Assembly (NCBI GenBank): GCA_013823325.1 | Contig: PNLY01000012.1 | Location: 23,441-87,440 of the forward strand | Direction: 5' to 3' | Length of the DNA stretch: 64,000 nt | Source of the DNA: Methylobacterium sp. | Lineage (GTDB): Bacteria; Pseudomonadota; Alphaproteobacteria; Rhizobiales; Beijerinckiaceae | Part shown: positions 46,184 through 54,802 of the stretch, piece by piece | Numbering within the stretch: the first letter of the stretch is position 1 | How the letters are laid out: each line of letters starts with the position of its first letter | Translations under genes and position numbers: made by a program | Notes under the pieces: generated by a model | What the model saw: only the letters and a program-made list of their open reading frames with translations | What the model was told of the DNA's origin: nothing | Database searches by the model: none

Positions 46184-47902
46184 TCAGCCCTTCTGCGCGG
46201 CGACCTCCTCGCGCAATGCACGGCGCAGAACCTTGCCGACATTGGTCTTGGGCAGCGTCTCGCGGAAGATGATCTGCTTGGGCACCTTGTAGCCGGTGAG
46301 GTTCTCCTTGCAGAAGGCGCGCAGTTCCTCGGCCGTGACGGCCGCGTCGCGCTTGACCACGAAGGCGGTCACCGCCTCGCCGGAATGCTCGTCCGGCAGG
46401 CCGATCACGGCCGATTCCAGCACGCCGGGATGCTTGGCGAGCACGTCCTCGACCTCGTTCGGATAGACGTTGAAGCCGGAGACCAGGACCATGTCCTTCA
46501 TCCGGTCGACGACCTTGATCTGCCCGTCCGGCAGGAAGACGCCGACATCGCCGGAGCGGAAATAGCCGTCCGCCGTCATCACCTTGGCGGTCTCGTCGGG
46601 CCGGTTCCAGTAGCCGGCCATCACCTGAGGCCCGCGGATGCAGATCTCGCCGGGCTGGCCGGCCGGCACGTCGTTGCCCTCGGCATCGCGGATAGCGAAA
46701 TCGGTCGAGGGCAGCGGATAGCCGATCGTGCCGGTGAACTCGGTGATGTCGGTGCGGTTGACCGAGGCGACCGGCGAGGTCTCCGACAAGCCGTAACCCT
46801 CGATGATCGGCCGGCCCGTGACCTCCTTCCAGCGTTTGGCGACGGCGGCCTGCGTCGCCATGCCCCCGGCGATGGCGAAGCGCAGCTCCGAGAAGTTCAC
46901 ATCCTTGATCTCGGGATGACTGGCGAGCGCGTTGTAGAGCGTGTTAACGCCGGAGAAGAGCGTGAACCGGCTCGCCTTCAGGATCTTGACGAAGCCGGCG
47001 ATGTCGCGCGGATTGGCGATCAGCAGGCTCTTGGCGCCGATGCGCAGCATGAACATGCAGCAGCATGTCAAGGCGAAGATGTGATAGAGCGGCAGCGCCG
47101 TCACCATGACGTGCTGATAGTCGTCGCGGCCATGCGGCGCCTCGAGCTCCCAGCCGAGCCAGAGCGCGCATTGCGCGACATTGGAGGCGACGTTGCGATG
47201 AGTCAGCGTCGCGCCCTTGGCGACGCCGGTGGTGCCGCCGGTGTATTGCAGGAAGGCGACGTCCTCGGGCGCGATCGCGACCGGGCTCATCTGCGACGGC
47301 GCGGCGAAGATCGATTTCAGCGGCACCGCGCCCGGCAGGTTGTAAGGCTTGACCACCTTCTTGATCTTCCGGGCGACGAAATTGACGATCGTCCCCTTGA
47401 AGCCCATCAGGTCGCCGGCGGTGGCGACGATGATGGCGTCGAGCTTGAGATTCGGCCGCGCCTCCTCGACGACATGGGCGAAGTTCTCGATCACCACCAG
47501 CGCGCGTGCACCGGAATCGTTGAGCTGGTGGGTCAGTTCGCGGGCGGTGTAGAGCGGATTGACATTGACCACGGTGAAGCCGCCGAGCAGCGTGCCGAAG
47601 ATCGTCGCCGGATTGGCGAGGATATTCGGCATCATCAGCGCGATGCGGTCGCCCTTCTTGAAGCCCTGCGCCTGCAGCCAGGCGGCGAAGGCACGCGCCG
47701 CGCGCCCGACCTCGGCGAAGGTGATGGACTTGCCGAAGCTCTCGAAAGCCTGGCGATCGGGGTAGGCCTCGCAGGCGTTGCGGATCAGGTCGGCGAGCGT
47801 GCCGATCCCAGCCTCGTCGATCACCGGCGGCACGGCCGGGGGATAATGCGCCAGCCAGGGGCGCGCATCCGATGCAACCGGAACCGCGGAAAGAGCCGTC
47901 AT
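46184..47902 (-). CDS. fadD: AMP-dependent acyl-CoA ligase (long-chain fatty acid type)
   Basis: A 572-residue adenylate-forming enzyme that activates a fatty acid to its acyl-CoA through an acyl-AMP. The P-loop is FLQYTGGTTGVAKGATLTHRN; further motifs are YGLSETSP, GYFRSGDVGVFLPDG and the hinge VDRMKDMVLVSGFNVYP with the catalytic Lys in the GYKVPKQI end. Length and the HVMVTALPLYHIFALT stretch fit FadD-type ligases. Of two close ATGs the second (47902) has AGGGAGG at the best spacing (the first is 47908). Confidence 0.9.
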   Translation of the reverse strand: MTALSAVPVASDARPWLAHYPPAVPPVIDEAGIGTLADLIRNACEAYPDRQAFESFGKSITFAEVGRAARAFAAWLQAQGFKKGDRIALMMPNILANPATIFGTLLGGFTVVNVNPLYTARELTHQLNDSGARALVVIENFAHVVEEARPNLKLDAIIVATAGDLMGFKGTIVNFVARKIKKVVKPYNLPGAVPLKSIFAAPSQMSPVAIAPEDVAFLQYTGGTTGVAKGATLTHRNVASNVAQCALWLGWELEAPHGRDDYQHVMVTALPLYHIFALTCCCMFMLRIGAKSLLIANPRDIAGFVKILKASRFTLFSGVNTLYNALASHPEIKDVNFSELRFAIAGGMATQAAVAKRWKEVTGRPIIEGYGLSETSPVASVNRTDITEFTGTIGYPLPSTDFAIRDAEGNDVPAGQPGEICIRGPQVMAGYWNRPDETAKVMTADGYFRSGDVGVFLPDGQIKVVDRMKDMVLVSGFNVYPNEVEDVLAKHPGVLESAVIGLPDEHSGEAVTAFVVKRDAAVTAEELRAFCKENLTGYKVPKQIIFRETLPKTNVGKVLRRALREEVAAQKG

Positions 47903-48255
47903 CCTCATCCTCCCTCTGCGGCCCGCCCTGTTGCCGGGCGTCGATGCCGCGCGGCGGACGCCGGCTGCCCGCCGGCATGGTCCGCACCCGATTGTCCCGC
48001 GCTACACTGCGCAAGCCGAAAGGCGGGCGCAAGCACCCGTCGCCAAAAAGGTTTACATATAAACCTTCATACTGCAACTGGGCGATTGCAGTGCTTTACC
48101 CGCTGGCGGGCCAAGCGCCACCCCGAGGCCCCGGACGGAAACCGGCCAGGCCGGAACGGCCTGACCGGCGAATCGTCATCATCTTTTAGTTCATAGACTT
48201 TAGTCTATTTACTCGTCTTCCGGCCAATTGACCTTGCCGGCAGGCTGGATGGACT
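47903..48255. other. gene-free stretch between fadD and the EF-G-like gene
   Basis: About 350 bases without a gene. The left part is the leader of fadD. The right 200 bases are much more AT-rich than their surroundings and contain a dyad, ATAGACT-TT-AGTCTAT (48193-48208). No other feature is seen. Confidence 0.5.
48193..48208. promoter_or_regulatory. 7-bp palindrome in AT-rich DNA upstream of fadD
   Basis: ATAGACT and AGTCTAT flank two T bases. It lies ~48 bases after the EF-G-like stop and ~290 bases before fadD, so it might be an operator for fadD (FadR/TetR-like) or the stem of a weak terminator. Position alone cannot decide. Confidence 0.3.
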
Positions 48256-50334
48256 CTAGCGCGCCTGAGCCATCGCCTGCGCCGCGACCACCGCATCGGC
48301 CGGCTTGCCCGCGAGCTCGGCGAGATGATCGAAGCGGGCACTGAAGGAGCCGACGCCGGCCGTCGCCGAGCGCAGTTCGACGATCAGCCCGGCCATCTCC
48401 GCCTCCGGCATCAGCGCGTTGATCTGGTCCCAGCCGCGCCAGCCGGGCCGCGCATCATAGCCCAGAATCTGGCCGCGCCTGGCCGAGACGATCGCCGAGG
48501 CCCGCGACATCGCGTCCGAAGGGATCACGATCTCGACGGCCAGGATCGGCTCCAGCAGCACGGGCCTGGCCTGCGGGCAGGCCTCGCCCATCGCGATCCG
48601 GGCCGCCTGGCGGAAGGCCATGTCGGAGGAATCGACCGTATGATAGGAGCCGTCGGTCAGCGTCACCTCGATATCGACGAGCGGGAAGCCGAGCGGGCCG
48701 CGCTGGCAATAATCGCGCACCCCGGCCTCGACCGATGAGATGTACTGCTTCGGCACCACGCCGCCGGTGATGCGATCGACGAAGCGGATGCCCTCGCCGC
48801 GCGGCAGCGGCGCGATCTCCAGCACGACATCGCCGAACTGGCCATGGCCGCCGCTCTGCTTGCGATGCCGGCCGCGGGCGCTCGCCTTGCCGCGCAAGGT
48901 CTCGCGATAACCGATCTGCGTCGCGCCGCTGTCGACATTGACGCCATAGCGGCCAGCGAGCCGTTCGAGCGCGACGCGCAAATGCATCTCGCCCTGGCCG
49001 GAGAGACGCATCTCGCCGAACTCCGGATGGTGCTCCAGAGCGAGGGCGGGATCCTCCTCGACCAGCTTGGCGAGGCCGGTGGTGAGCCTGACATCGTCCT
49101 TGCGATCCTTGACGCTGACCGAAAGCGCATGAACCGGCTCGGGCGGCGCCACGGCGCTGACCACATCAGGCCGCACCTTGCCGACCGCGACCGCGTCGCC
49201 GGTACGCACGCCTTCCAGCCGGGCGAAGGCGACGGTTTCGCCCTCCTCCGCTGCCGGGCGTCGCTGCTGCTCGGCGCCCTTGAGTTCGAGTACGCCGGCA
49301 ATGCGGGCTTCGACGCCGCCGGAGGAGGTGATCACGTCGCCTTCCGCCATCCGGCCACGCAGCACACGCGCCAGCGAGAGCTTGCCACCCTGGCCGGACT
49401 GCCAGGTCTTCATGATCAGCGCCAACGGCGCGCCGCTGTCGACGACGCCGATCCGCCCACGCGTCACCTCCAGGGGCGGTGCCTCGTGCCGGAGCGCCTT
49501 GAGCAGGCGGGTCACGCCGTTGCCGCGCTCGGCCGCGCCGATCAGCACCGGCACGACATGGCGCTCCTTCAGCTCGCGGGCCAGATCGTCGAAGACCAGG
49601 TCGCGCGGCGGCTCAATGTCGCCGAGCAGGCCTTCCATCAGTTCATCATCGTAGTCGGCGAGCTTCTCCAGCATCGAGAAGCGGGCGTCACGCTCGCGCT
49701 CGACCTCCTCGGGCGCCAGCGGCACGACTTCGCTCGGCGCGTGCTCGCGATAGATGAAAGCCCGTTCCAGCGCGAGATCGATGAAGCCGACGGCGATGCT
49801 ACCCTGCCAGATCGGGATCTGCCGGAGCAGCAGCGGCGTGCGCGAGGCGCGCTGCAGCAGTCCAAGCGTCTCGCGCACGCGCCGCGAGGCGGTATCGATC
49901 TTGTTCAGGAAGAGGAAGCGCGGGATGTCGGCTTCCTCGAGCTCGCGCAGCACGAGCTCCAGCGCCGGTGCCTTGCGGTCATCGGCCTCGCAGACCACCA
50001 CCGCGGCGTCGACCGCCGGCAGGACATGGCGCATCTCCTGGAGGAACTCGACCGAGCCGGGGCAGTCGATGAAGGTGTAGCGCTCGCCCATGAAGTCGAC
50101 GCTGGCGACATTGGGCTCGGTGCTCATCTGATGCGAGCGCGCCTCGGGCGAGGCGTCGCCGACGCTGTTCTTCGTCTTGACGGAGCCGGCGCGCGAGACG
50201 GCGCCGCAACGCTCCAATATGCTCTCGAACAGGCTCGTCTTGCCGCTCTGGAAGGGACCGACGAGCGCGATGCATCGCGGCCCCCTGCCTCTGACGCCGG
50301 ACGGGTTTCCTCCAGTGCTGGCGCTCGCAGCCAT
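48256..50334 (-). CDS. elongation factor G-like GTPase, divergent paralogue
   Basis: A 692-residue, full-length EF-G fold. The G domain is divergent: G1 is GPFQSGKTSLF (Lys32), G4 is FLNKIDT, but the switch-II motif reads DCPGSVEF, with Ser94 (50053-50055) in place of the catalytic His of DxPGH. Switch I is also altered. Domains II-V follow (domain IV contains GRHRKQSGGHGQFGDVVLEI, V has EPILAVEIVIPSDAMSRASA). Role on the ribosome is unproven. The ATG at 50334 has AAGGAGG; the frame is open further up. Confidence 0.9.
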   Translation of the reverse strand: MAASASTGGNPSGVRGRGPRCIALVGPFQSGKTSLFESILERCGAVSRAGSVKTKNSVGDASPEARSHQMSTEPNVASVDFMGERYTFIDCPGSVEFLQEMRHVLPAVDAAVVVCEADDRKAPALELVLRELEEADIPRFLFLNKIDTASRRVRETLGLLQRASRTPLLLRQIPIWQGSIAVGFIDLALERAFIYREHAPSEVVPLAPEEVERERDARFSMLEKLADYDDELMEGLLGDIEPPRDLVFDDLARELKERHVVPVLIGAAERGNGVTRLLKALRHEAPPLEVTRGRIGVVDSGAPLALIMKTWQSGQGGKLSLARVLRGRMAEGDVITSSGGVEARIAGVLELKGAEQQRRPAAEEGETVAFARLEGVRTGDAVAVGKVRPDVVSAVAPPEPVHALSVSVKDRKDDVRLTTGLAKLVEEDPALALEHHPEFGEMRLSGQGEMHLRVALERLAGRYGVNVDSGATQIGYRETLRGKASARGRHRKQSGGHGQFGDVVLEIAPLPRGEGIRFVDRITGGVVPKQYISSVEAGVRDYCQRGPLGFPLVDIEVTLTDGSYHTVDSSDMAFRQAARIAMGEACPQARPVLLEPILAVEIVIPSDAMSRASAIVSARRGQILGYDARPGWRGWDQINALMPEAEMAGLIVELRSATAGVGSFSARFDHLAELAGKPADAVVAAQAMAQAR

Positions 50335-50704
50335 GTCGTCCTCCTTCGGTTCTGGCCGCACGCGGAGGATGGCCCTGAAGGCTTGCTTCCGAAGCGGCGG
50401 TTGACCGGCGGGAACGGGAATGGAGCGCCCACGCCGGAAAGGCGGCGGTCGCTCGGGCCCGACAGGGTCGGGCGGCCGTCGAAGAGGGATGTCGGAAGGC
50501 AGGTTCGCGCCGTTCCGGAGCCGGCGCAAGCGGAATGTTGCCGCGTCCTGAAACTCTTCTGACGATCCAATAGCCCTCATCCTGAGGAGCCGCGCAGCGG
50601 CGTCTCGAAGGATGCTTCAGGAGGCTCCGGAACCAACTGGAGCATCCTTCGAGACGCGAGCTTTGCTCGCTCCTCAGGATGAGGGCTCGCGAAGGACTGG
50701 CCGT
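50335..50704. other. gene-free stretch upstream of the EF-G-like gene
   Basis: A 370-base gap. Its right third is the palindromic repeat at 50572-50687; the left part should hold the promoter of the EF-G-like gene, but I see no confident -35/-10 pair. No RNA gene is recognised. Confidence 0.5.
50572..50687. repeat. palindromic intergenic repeat, family H (116 bp)
   Basis: AGCCCTCATCCTGAGGAGC (50572-50590) pairs exactly with GCTCCTCAGGATGAGGGCT (50669-50687), and CGTCTCGAAGGATGC (from 50601) pairs with GCATCCTTCGAGACG (50642-50656). A hairpin of more than 30 paired bases. It lies between the start of the EF-G-like gene and the end of the HxlR gene, which read the same way. Confidence 0.85.
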
Positions 50705-51049
50705 TCAGGCCGGCTCGGACCGGCGCGCGCCATGCGCCTGGCCCCACAGCGTCATCGCCTCGAAGATCGGTGCGAGCGCCCAGCCGCGCTCGGTCAGGGC
50801 ATATTCGACCTTGGGCGGCACCGTCTCCTGCACGGTGCGGGAGATGATGCCGTCCTCCTCCAGCGCCCGCAGCTGCAGGGTCATCATCCGCTGGGTCACA
50901 TGCGGCAGCAGCCGGCGCAGCGCGTTGAAGCGGCACGGCCCCTGCGTCAGCTGGAACAGGATCAGCGCCTTCCACTTGCCGCCGATCACGTCGATCGTCG
51001 CCTCCACCGGGCACCAGACATAGGGGATGTCCTTGAGCGAAGGGCGCAT
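50705..51049 (-). CDS. HxlR-family transcriptional regulator
   Basis: A 114-residue winged-helix regulator of the HxlR type: WCPVEATIDVIGGKWKALIL with the characteristic early Cys, RFNALRRLLPHVTQRMMTLQLRALEEDGI recognition helix and the KVEYALTERGWAL wing. Divergent from an NmrA-type oxidoreductase by 90 bases, the classical layout for a redox- or electrophile-sensing HxlR member and its target. The ATG at 51049 has GGAG six to seven bases upstream; an ATG at 51061 is in frame. Confidence 0.92.
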   Translation of the reverse strand: MRPSLKDIPYVWCPVEATIDVIGGKWKALILFQLTQGPCRFNALRRLLPHVTQRMMTLQLRALEEDGIISRTVQETVPPKVEYALTERGWALAPIFEAMTLWGQAHGARRSEPA

Positions 51050-51139
51050 CAGAGACTCCAATCCAGTATAAAAATTGTGCGTACTTATGCTTCGGATACT
51101 GCCCTGTTATGCCCTCCTCGGCAACCGAAGGAGGACATC
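51050..51139. promoter_or_regulatory. HxlR/NmrA divergent promoter region
   Basis: Ninety bases between the divergent starts. The middle is AT-rich (GTATAAAAATTGTGCGTAC near 51065-51084) with GTAT/GTAC and, further on, GATAC half-sites of the kind HxlR proteins recognise. AAGGAGG (about 51128-51134) serves the rightward gene. Operator placement is an inference. Confidence 0.4.
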
Positions 51140-52003
51140 ATGTTGGCGATCATGGGAGCGACGGGACAAACGGGCGGCGCAGCCTTGGCGGCTGCTCTCG
51201 CTGCGGGTCATGCGGTCAGGGCGATCATCCGCGAGCCGAGCCGCGCAACTGCGCTGGCCGACAAAGGCGCGGTCGTGGCCAAGGCCGACCTCGACGATGT
51301 CGAGGCGCTGACGGCCGCCTTTGCCGGCGTCGAGGCAGCCTATGTCCTCAACCCGGTGCCGCATGCCGCAGAGGACGTCTTCGCCACTGCGGCAAAGAAT
51401 GGCGCCGCGATCGCCGAGGCGATCCGCCGCGCCGGCGTGCCGCATGTCGTGGCGCTGTCGTCGAGCGGCGCCCATCGCACGGAAGGGACCGGCATCGTCA
51501 GGGCGCTGCACGATTTCGAGCAGGCGCTGCGCGGGGCAGCGCCGTCGCTGACCTTCATCCGCGCCACCGAGTTCATGGAGAACTGGGGTAGCGTCCTCAC
51601 TGTCGCGGCCGAGCACGGCATCCTGCCGAGCATGCGCCAGCCACTCGACGCCGCCGGCGACACCGTCTCCGCGGTCGATGTCGGCCGTCAGGCCGCGGCC
51701 GAACTCGCCCGCCGGCATGCCGGCGAGCGTATCGTCAATCTGAAAGGGCCGGCGGAGTATTCGCCCGAGGACGCTGCGCAGGCTCTTGGGGAGTTGCTCG
51801 GCAAGCCGGTCATGGCAGTGCCGACGCCGCGCGAGGAGTGGGAACCCGGTCTCGTTGCCGCAGGCTTAAGCGCAAGCCACGCGCGCGAACTCGCCGGGCT
51901 CTACGACGCGATGAACACAGGCCGCGTCAGCTTCGAGGACATCGGTGAGACGCGCCGCGGCAGCGTCACATTGAAGGAAGCGCTGGCCAGGTTGCTGGCC
52001 TAG
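51140..52003 (+). CDS. NmrA/NAD(P)H-binding oxidoreductase-like protein
   Basis: A 287-residue atypical SDR. The Rossmann start is LAIMGATGQTGGAALAAAL, followed by DLDDVEALTAAFAGVEAAYV, HVVALSSSGAHRTEG and a C-terminal domain without the classical YxxxK. The QOR2/NmrA-type group senses or reduces quinones and redox cofactors. It is divergent from an HxlR regulator and has an AAGGAGG site before its ATG. Its stop shares the bases CTAG with the convergent SDR stop. Confidence 0.88.
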   Translation: MLAIMGATGQTGGAALAAALAAGHAVRAIIREPSRATALADKGAVVAKADLDDVEALTAAFAGVEAAYVLNPVPHAAEDVFATAAKNGAAIAEAIRRAGVPHVVALSSSGAHRTEGTGIVRALHDFEQALRGAAPSLTFIRATEFMENWGSVLTVAAEHGILPSMRQPLDAAGDTVSAVDVGRQAAAELARRHAGERIVNLKGPAEYSPEDAAQALGELLGKPVMAVPTPREEWEPGLVAAGLSASHARELAGLYDAMNTGRVSFEDIGETRRGSVTLKEALARLLA

Positions 52004-52788
52004 CGGTTGCGACGCTGGCCACGCAATGTCGGCAGGCCGATGCCGACCGCGTCGAAGCCTCCGTCAACGGCGAGCACCTGGCCGGTGATGTAGCTCGCCT
52101 TGTCGCTGCACAGGAAGAAGATCGCTTCGGCAAGTTCCTCTTCCGCACCATAGCGGGCGAGCGGGATGGCGTCGTGATAGTCGGCGCGGATCTCAGGCGA
52201 ATGCACGGCCTTGGCCATGGCGGTCTCGACCGGTCCCGGCGCCACCGCATTGACGCGGATGCCGAGCCCGGCGAGTTCGGCCGCCTGCTGCTTGGTGAGA
52301 TGGGCCAGCGCCGCCTTGCTGGTGCCGTAGGCGACGCGCAACGTCGAGGCGCGCAGGCCCGAGATCGAGGTGATGTTGACGATGGCGCCGCCGCCATTGT
52401 CGGCCATCACCGGCGCGGCTGCCTGCGTCGTCAGGAACGGCCCGTCGAGATTGACGGCCAGGACGCGCTGCCATTCGGCATAGGTCGTCTCCAGCAGCGG
52501 CTTGAATACCGCAGTGCCGGCATTGTTGACGAGGGCGTCGAGCCGGCCGAAGCGCTCGACCACAGCATCGACCGCCTCGGCCACCTGCGCGGGAATCGCG
52601 ACGTCGCAGCCGATCGACATCGTCGCCGTGGGCGCGTCGAGATCGGCCATCGCTTTGGCGAGTTCCGGCTCGTCGATATCGAGCAGCGCGACGCGCCAGT
52701 TATCGGCGAGGAAGCGCTTGGCCGTGGCAAGCCCGATCCCCCGCGCGGCCCCGGTAACGAGGGCGGTCTTGATCGAACTCTCGGACAT
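52000..52788 (-). CDS. SDR family oxidoreductase
   Basis: A 262-residue classical short-chain dehydrogenase. Coenzyme motif TGAARGIGLATAKRFL, then LVNNAG (NNAG), the catalytic Ser in ITSISGLR and Tyr/Lys in VAYGTSKAALAHL, and DGGFDAVGIG near the end. The substrate is unknown. The last codons overlap the convergent NmrA-type gene: both stops lie in the palindrome CTAG at 52000-52003. Confidence 0.92.
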   Translation of the reverse strand: MSESSIKTALVTGAARGIGLATAKRFLADNWRVALLDIDEPELAKAMADLDAPTATMSIGCDVAIPAQVAEAVDAVVERFGRLDALVNNAGTAVFKPLLETTYAEWQRVLAVNLDGPFLTTQAAAPVMADNGGGAIVNITSISGLRASTLRVAYGTSKAALAHLTKQQAAELAGLGIRVNAVAPGPVETAMAKAVHSPEIRADYHDAIPLARYGAEEELAEAIFFLCSDKASYITGQVLAVDGGFDAVGIGLPTLRGQRRNR

Positions 52789-52853
52789 GATGCTGCTCCG
52801 CTCTCTTGGTACTGATGCCTTGCATACAGCCGAGCGCTCGCAGCCGGAAGCAT

Positions 52854-53597
52854 TCAGCGAAACGCGGCCAGCAGAAGGAACAGGCCGGAGAAAAGCATCA
52901 TCCCGTCGAGCAGGCGCTGGAAGGTGCGCTCGTCCATGCGCCGCACCAGTGCCTTGCCGATGAAGGCGCCGAGCATCAGCGAGGAGCCGACGATGACGCC
53001 CTTGGCGAAGATCGCGAACGGCATCGCGCCGAAGCTGCGGAAGGTCCCGACCTTGGTCAGGTAGATCAGGAGCGAGGTCGCTGCCTCCGTCGAGAGCAGC
53101 GCGCCCTTGCTCAGGCCATAGGCGGCGAAGGCGGGCACGCTGAGCGGCCCGGTCGAAAGCACGAGGCCGGTCAGGAAGCCGATCGCCGCGCCGGCCAACG
53201 CCAATTGCCAGAGGCCGAGCCTGATCTGCCGCGCCGCGAGCCAGTGCCGCCCGGGAATCATCAGCAGGAAGAACAGGCCGAGGCCGATATCGATCGCCGC
53301 CGCCGGCAATTGCAGCAGCGTGCGCGCGCCGAGCATCGCTGCCGGAATGCCGGGCAGCGCATAGGCGAGGAAGGCGCGCCAATCGACCTCGCGCCACCAG
53401 GCGGCGAGCCGCGCCAGATTCGCCATCACCGCGGCGACCGCCATGATCGGCACGGCCTGCTTCGGCCCAAACGACCAGACCAGCACCGGCAGCAGCATGA
53501 TCGAGGAACCGGTCCCGACCACGCCGCCGACGGTGCCGGCGATCAGCCCGACCGCCAGGGTGAACAGCGAGGCATAGGACAGAATCTCGGCCGGCAT
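52854..53597 (-). CDS. TSUP family sulfite exporter-like permease
   Basis: A 247-residue membrane protein with seven to eight helices of the TauE/SafE type: [21 protein letters not shown] is the first repeat and [20 protein letters not shown] the second. Possibly exports sulfite, sulfonates or organic anions. The start ATG at 53597 follows AGGAG; the frame is open another 12 codons. It follows the SDR gene's start by 65 bases on the same strand. Confidence 0.9.
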   Translation of the reverse strand: MPAEILSYASLFTLAVGLIAGTVGGVVGTGSSIMLLPVLVWSFGPKQAVPIMAVAAVMANLARLAAWWREVDWRAFLAYALPGIPAAMLGARTLLQLPAAAIDIGLGLFFLLMIPGRHWLAARQIRLGLWQLALAGAAIGFLTGLVLSTGPLSVPAFAAYGLSKGALLSTEAATSLLIYLTKVGTFRSFGAMPFAIFAKGVIVGSSLMLGAFIGKALVRRMDERTFQRLLDGMMLFSGLFLLLAAFR

Positions 53598-53772
53598 GCT
53601 GAATCTCCTGGCCTTGCCAGCGACATTGCGCAAGGTGAGCAGGAACTGGCCGACGCCGACCGCTGCGACGTCTCGACAAACCCGCCGCCCTGCTGTATGG
53701 CCACGCCCTCAACTGAAAACAGCGAGCCGTAACGCCCGCGCTCCCCGCGCGAACACGGCCATGGAGATAGCC

Positions 53773-54165
53773 ATGAACATCATCGAGCAGCTCGACCAGG
53801 AGCAGATCGCCAAGCTCGCCGCGAGCAAGGAGATCCCGCATTTCCAGCCCGGCGACACCGTGCAGGTCAACGTCAAGGTCAAGGAAGGCGAGCGCAGCCG
53901 CGTCCAGGCCTATGAAGGCGTCGTGATCGCCCGCAACGGCGGCGGCCTCAACGAGAGCTTCACCGTCCGCAAGATTTCCTATGGCGAGGGCGTCGAGCGC
54001 GTCTTCCCGCTGTATTCGCCGAACCTCGACTCGATCAAGGTCGTCCGCAAGGGCAAGGTTCGCCGCGCCAAGCTGTATTACCTGCGCGATCGCCGCGGCA
54101 AGTCGGCCCGTATCGCCGAACGCGTCGATGCCAAGCCGGCCAAGGGCGAGAGCAAGGGCAAGTAA
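53773..54165 (+). CDS. rplS: 50S ribosomal protein L19
   Basis: A 130-residue ribosomal protein at the 30S-50S interface. The N-terminal [13 protein letters not shown], the [21 protein letters not shown] barrel, [20 protein letters not shown] and [20 protein letters not shown] are diagnostic. In most Hyphomicrobiales rplS directly follows trmD; here it is ~20 kb away in opposite orientation. A GGAG site lies six bases before the ATG. A strong terminator follows. Confidence 0.97.
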   Translation: MNIIEQLDQEQIAKLAASKEIPHFQPGDTVQVNVKVKEGERSRVQAYEGVVIARNGGGLNESFTVRKISYGEGVERVFPLYSPNLDSIKVVRKGKVRRAKLYYLRDRRGKSARIAERVDAKPAKGESKGK

Positions 54166-54194
54166 GCCGCTCTTCCTTTTCCAAGGTTTCAGGA

Positions 54195-54219
54195 ACGCGG
54201 CCTTCGGGCCGCGTTTTTT
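54195..54219 (+). terminator. rho-independent terminator of rplS
   Basis: ACGCGGCC (54195-54202), loop TTCG (54203-54206), GGCCGCGT (54207-54214) and a run of T (to 54219) directly after the rplS gene: stem of eight G+C-rich pairs, a tetraloop and a T-tract. Confidence 0.9.
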
Positions 54220-54292
54220 GTTGCCTGCGCCAACGCGATCCGCCGCGCGATTCATTCCCAAAACGCATATCAGATACGAAAATCAGAATTTG

Positions 54293-54313
54293 CAATGCAT
54301 CAATCGCATTGCT
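54293..54313. promoter_or_regulatory. MarR-type operator candidate (7-7-7 palindrome)
   Basis: GCAATGC (54293-54299) and GCATTGC (54307-54313) are exact complements with a 7-base spacer in an AT-rich promoter region just upstream of the MarR-family gene (start 54344). The layout, size and location fit an autoregulatory MarR-family operator controlling the efflux operon. Confidence 0.6.
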
Positions 54314-54343
54314 ATGTCAGCATATCATTAGCAAGCTATTCAA

Positions 54344-54802
54344 ATGGACGCGATGAACTCCCCGGAGCTTCAGGCCGCCTTCACCGCCGAGCTGGCTTCG
54401 GCCAACCGCAAGCTCAGGGCGCTGGTCGACGAGCGTGCCCGCGACATGGGGCTGACGCTGTCGCGGGCCCGCCTGTTGATGCAGCTCGCCAAGGCCGACG
54501 GGCCGATCCAGTCCGATCTCGCCGGGCTGCTCGACATCGAGCAGCCGACGTTGGTGCGCCTGCTCGACGGCCTTGAGCGCACCGGCATGATCGAACGTCG
54601 CGCCGTCGAAGGAGACAGGCGCGCGCGCCGCGTCTTCCTGACACCCACGGCGCGCGCCCAAGCCGAGGACATCCTTGCCTTCCTGACCGAACTGCGCGCC
54701 GATGTGCTCGACGGGATCGACAAGGAGGAGTTGGAGATCGCCCTGCGCGTGCTCTCGCGGATGTCGCGGAACATCGTCGCCAATCGCGGAGCGGCCGGAT
54801 GA
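54344..54802 (+). CDS. MarR-family transcriptional regulator
   Basis: A 152-residue winged-helix regulator: helix pair DMGLTLSRARLLMQLAKAD, GLLDIEQPTLVRLLDGLERTGMI as recognition helix and a RRAVEGDRRARRVFLTP wing. First gene of an operon with an efflux pump, so it is probably a repressor released by the pump's substrates. A second ATG at 54353 is possible. The stop overlaps the permease start as ATGA. Confidence 0.93.
   Translation: MDAMNSPELQAAFTAELASANRKLRALVDERARDMGLTLSRARLLMQLAKADGPIQSDLAGLLDIEQPTLVRLLDGLERTGMIERRAVEGDRRARRVFLTPTARAQAEDILAFLTELRADVLDGIDKEELEIALRVLSRMSRNIVANRGAAG

Noticed and set aside
46169-48196. Long plus-strand frame antisense to fadD
   Set aside because: Shadow of the ligase gene; low-complexity product.
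48844-50562. Long plus-strand frame antisense to the EF-G-like gene
   Set aside because: Shadow frame; the minus strand shows complete GTPase and EF-G domain motifs.
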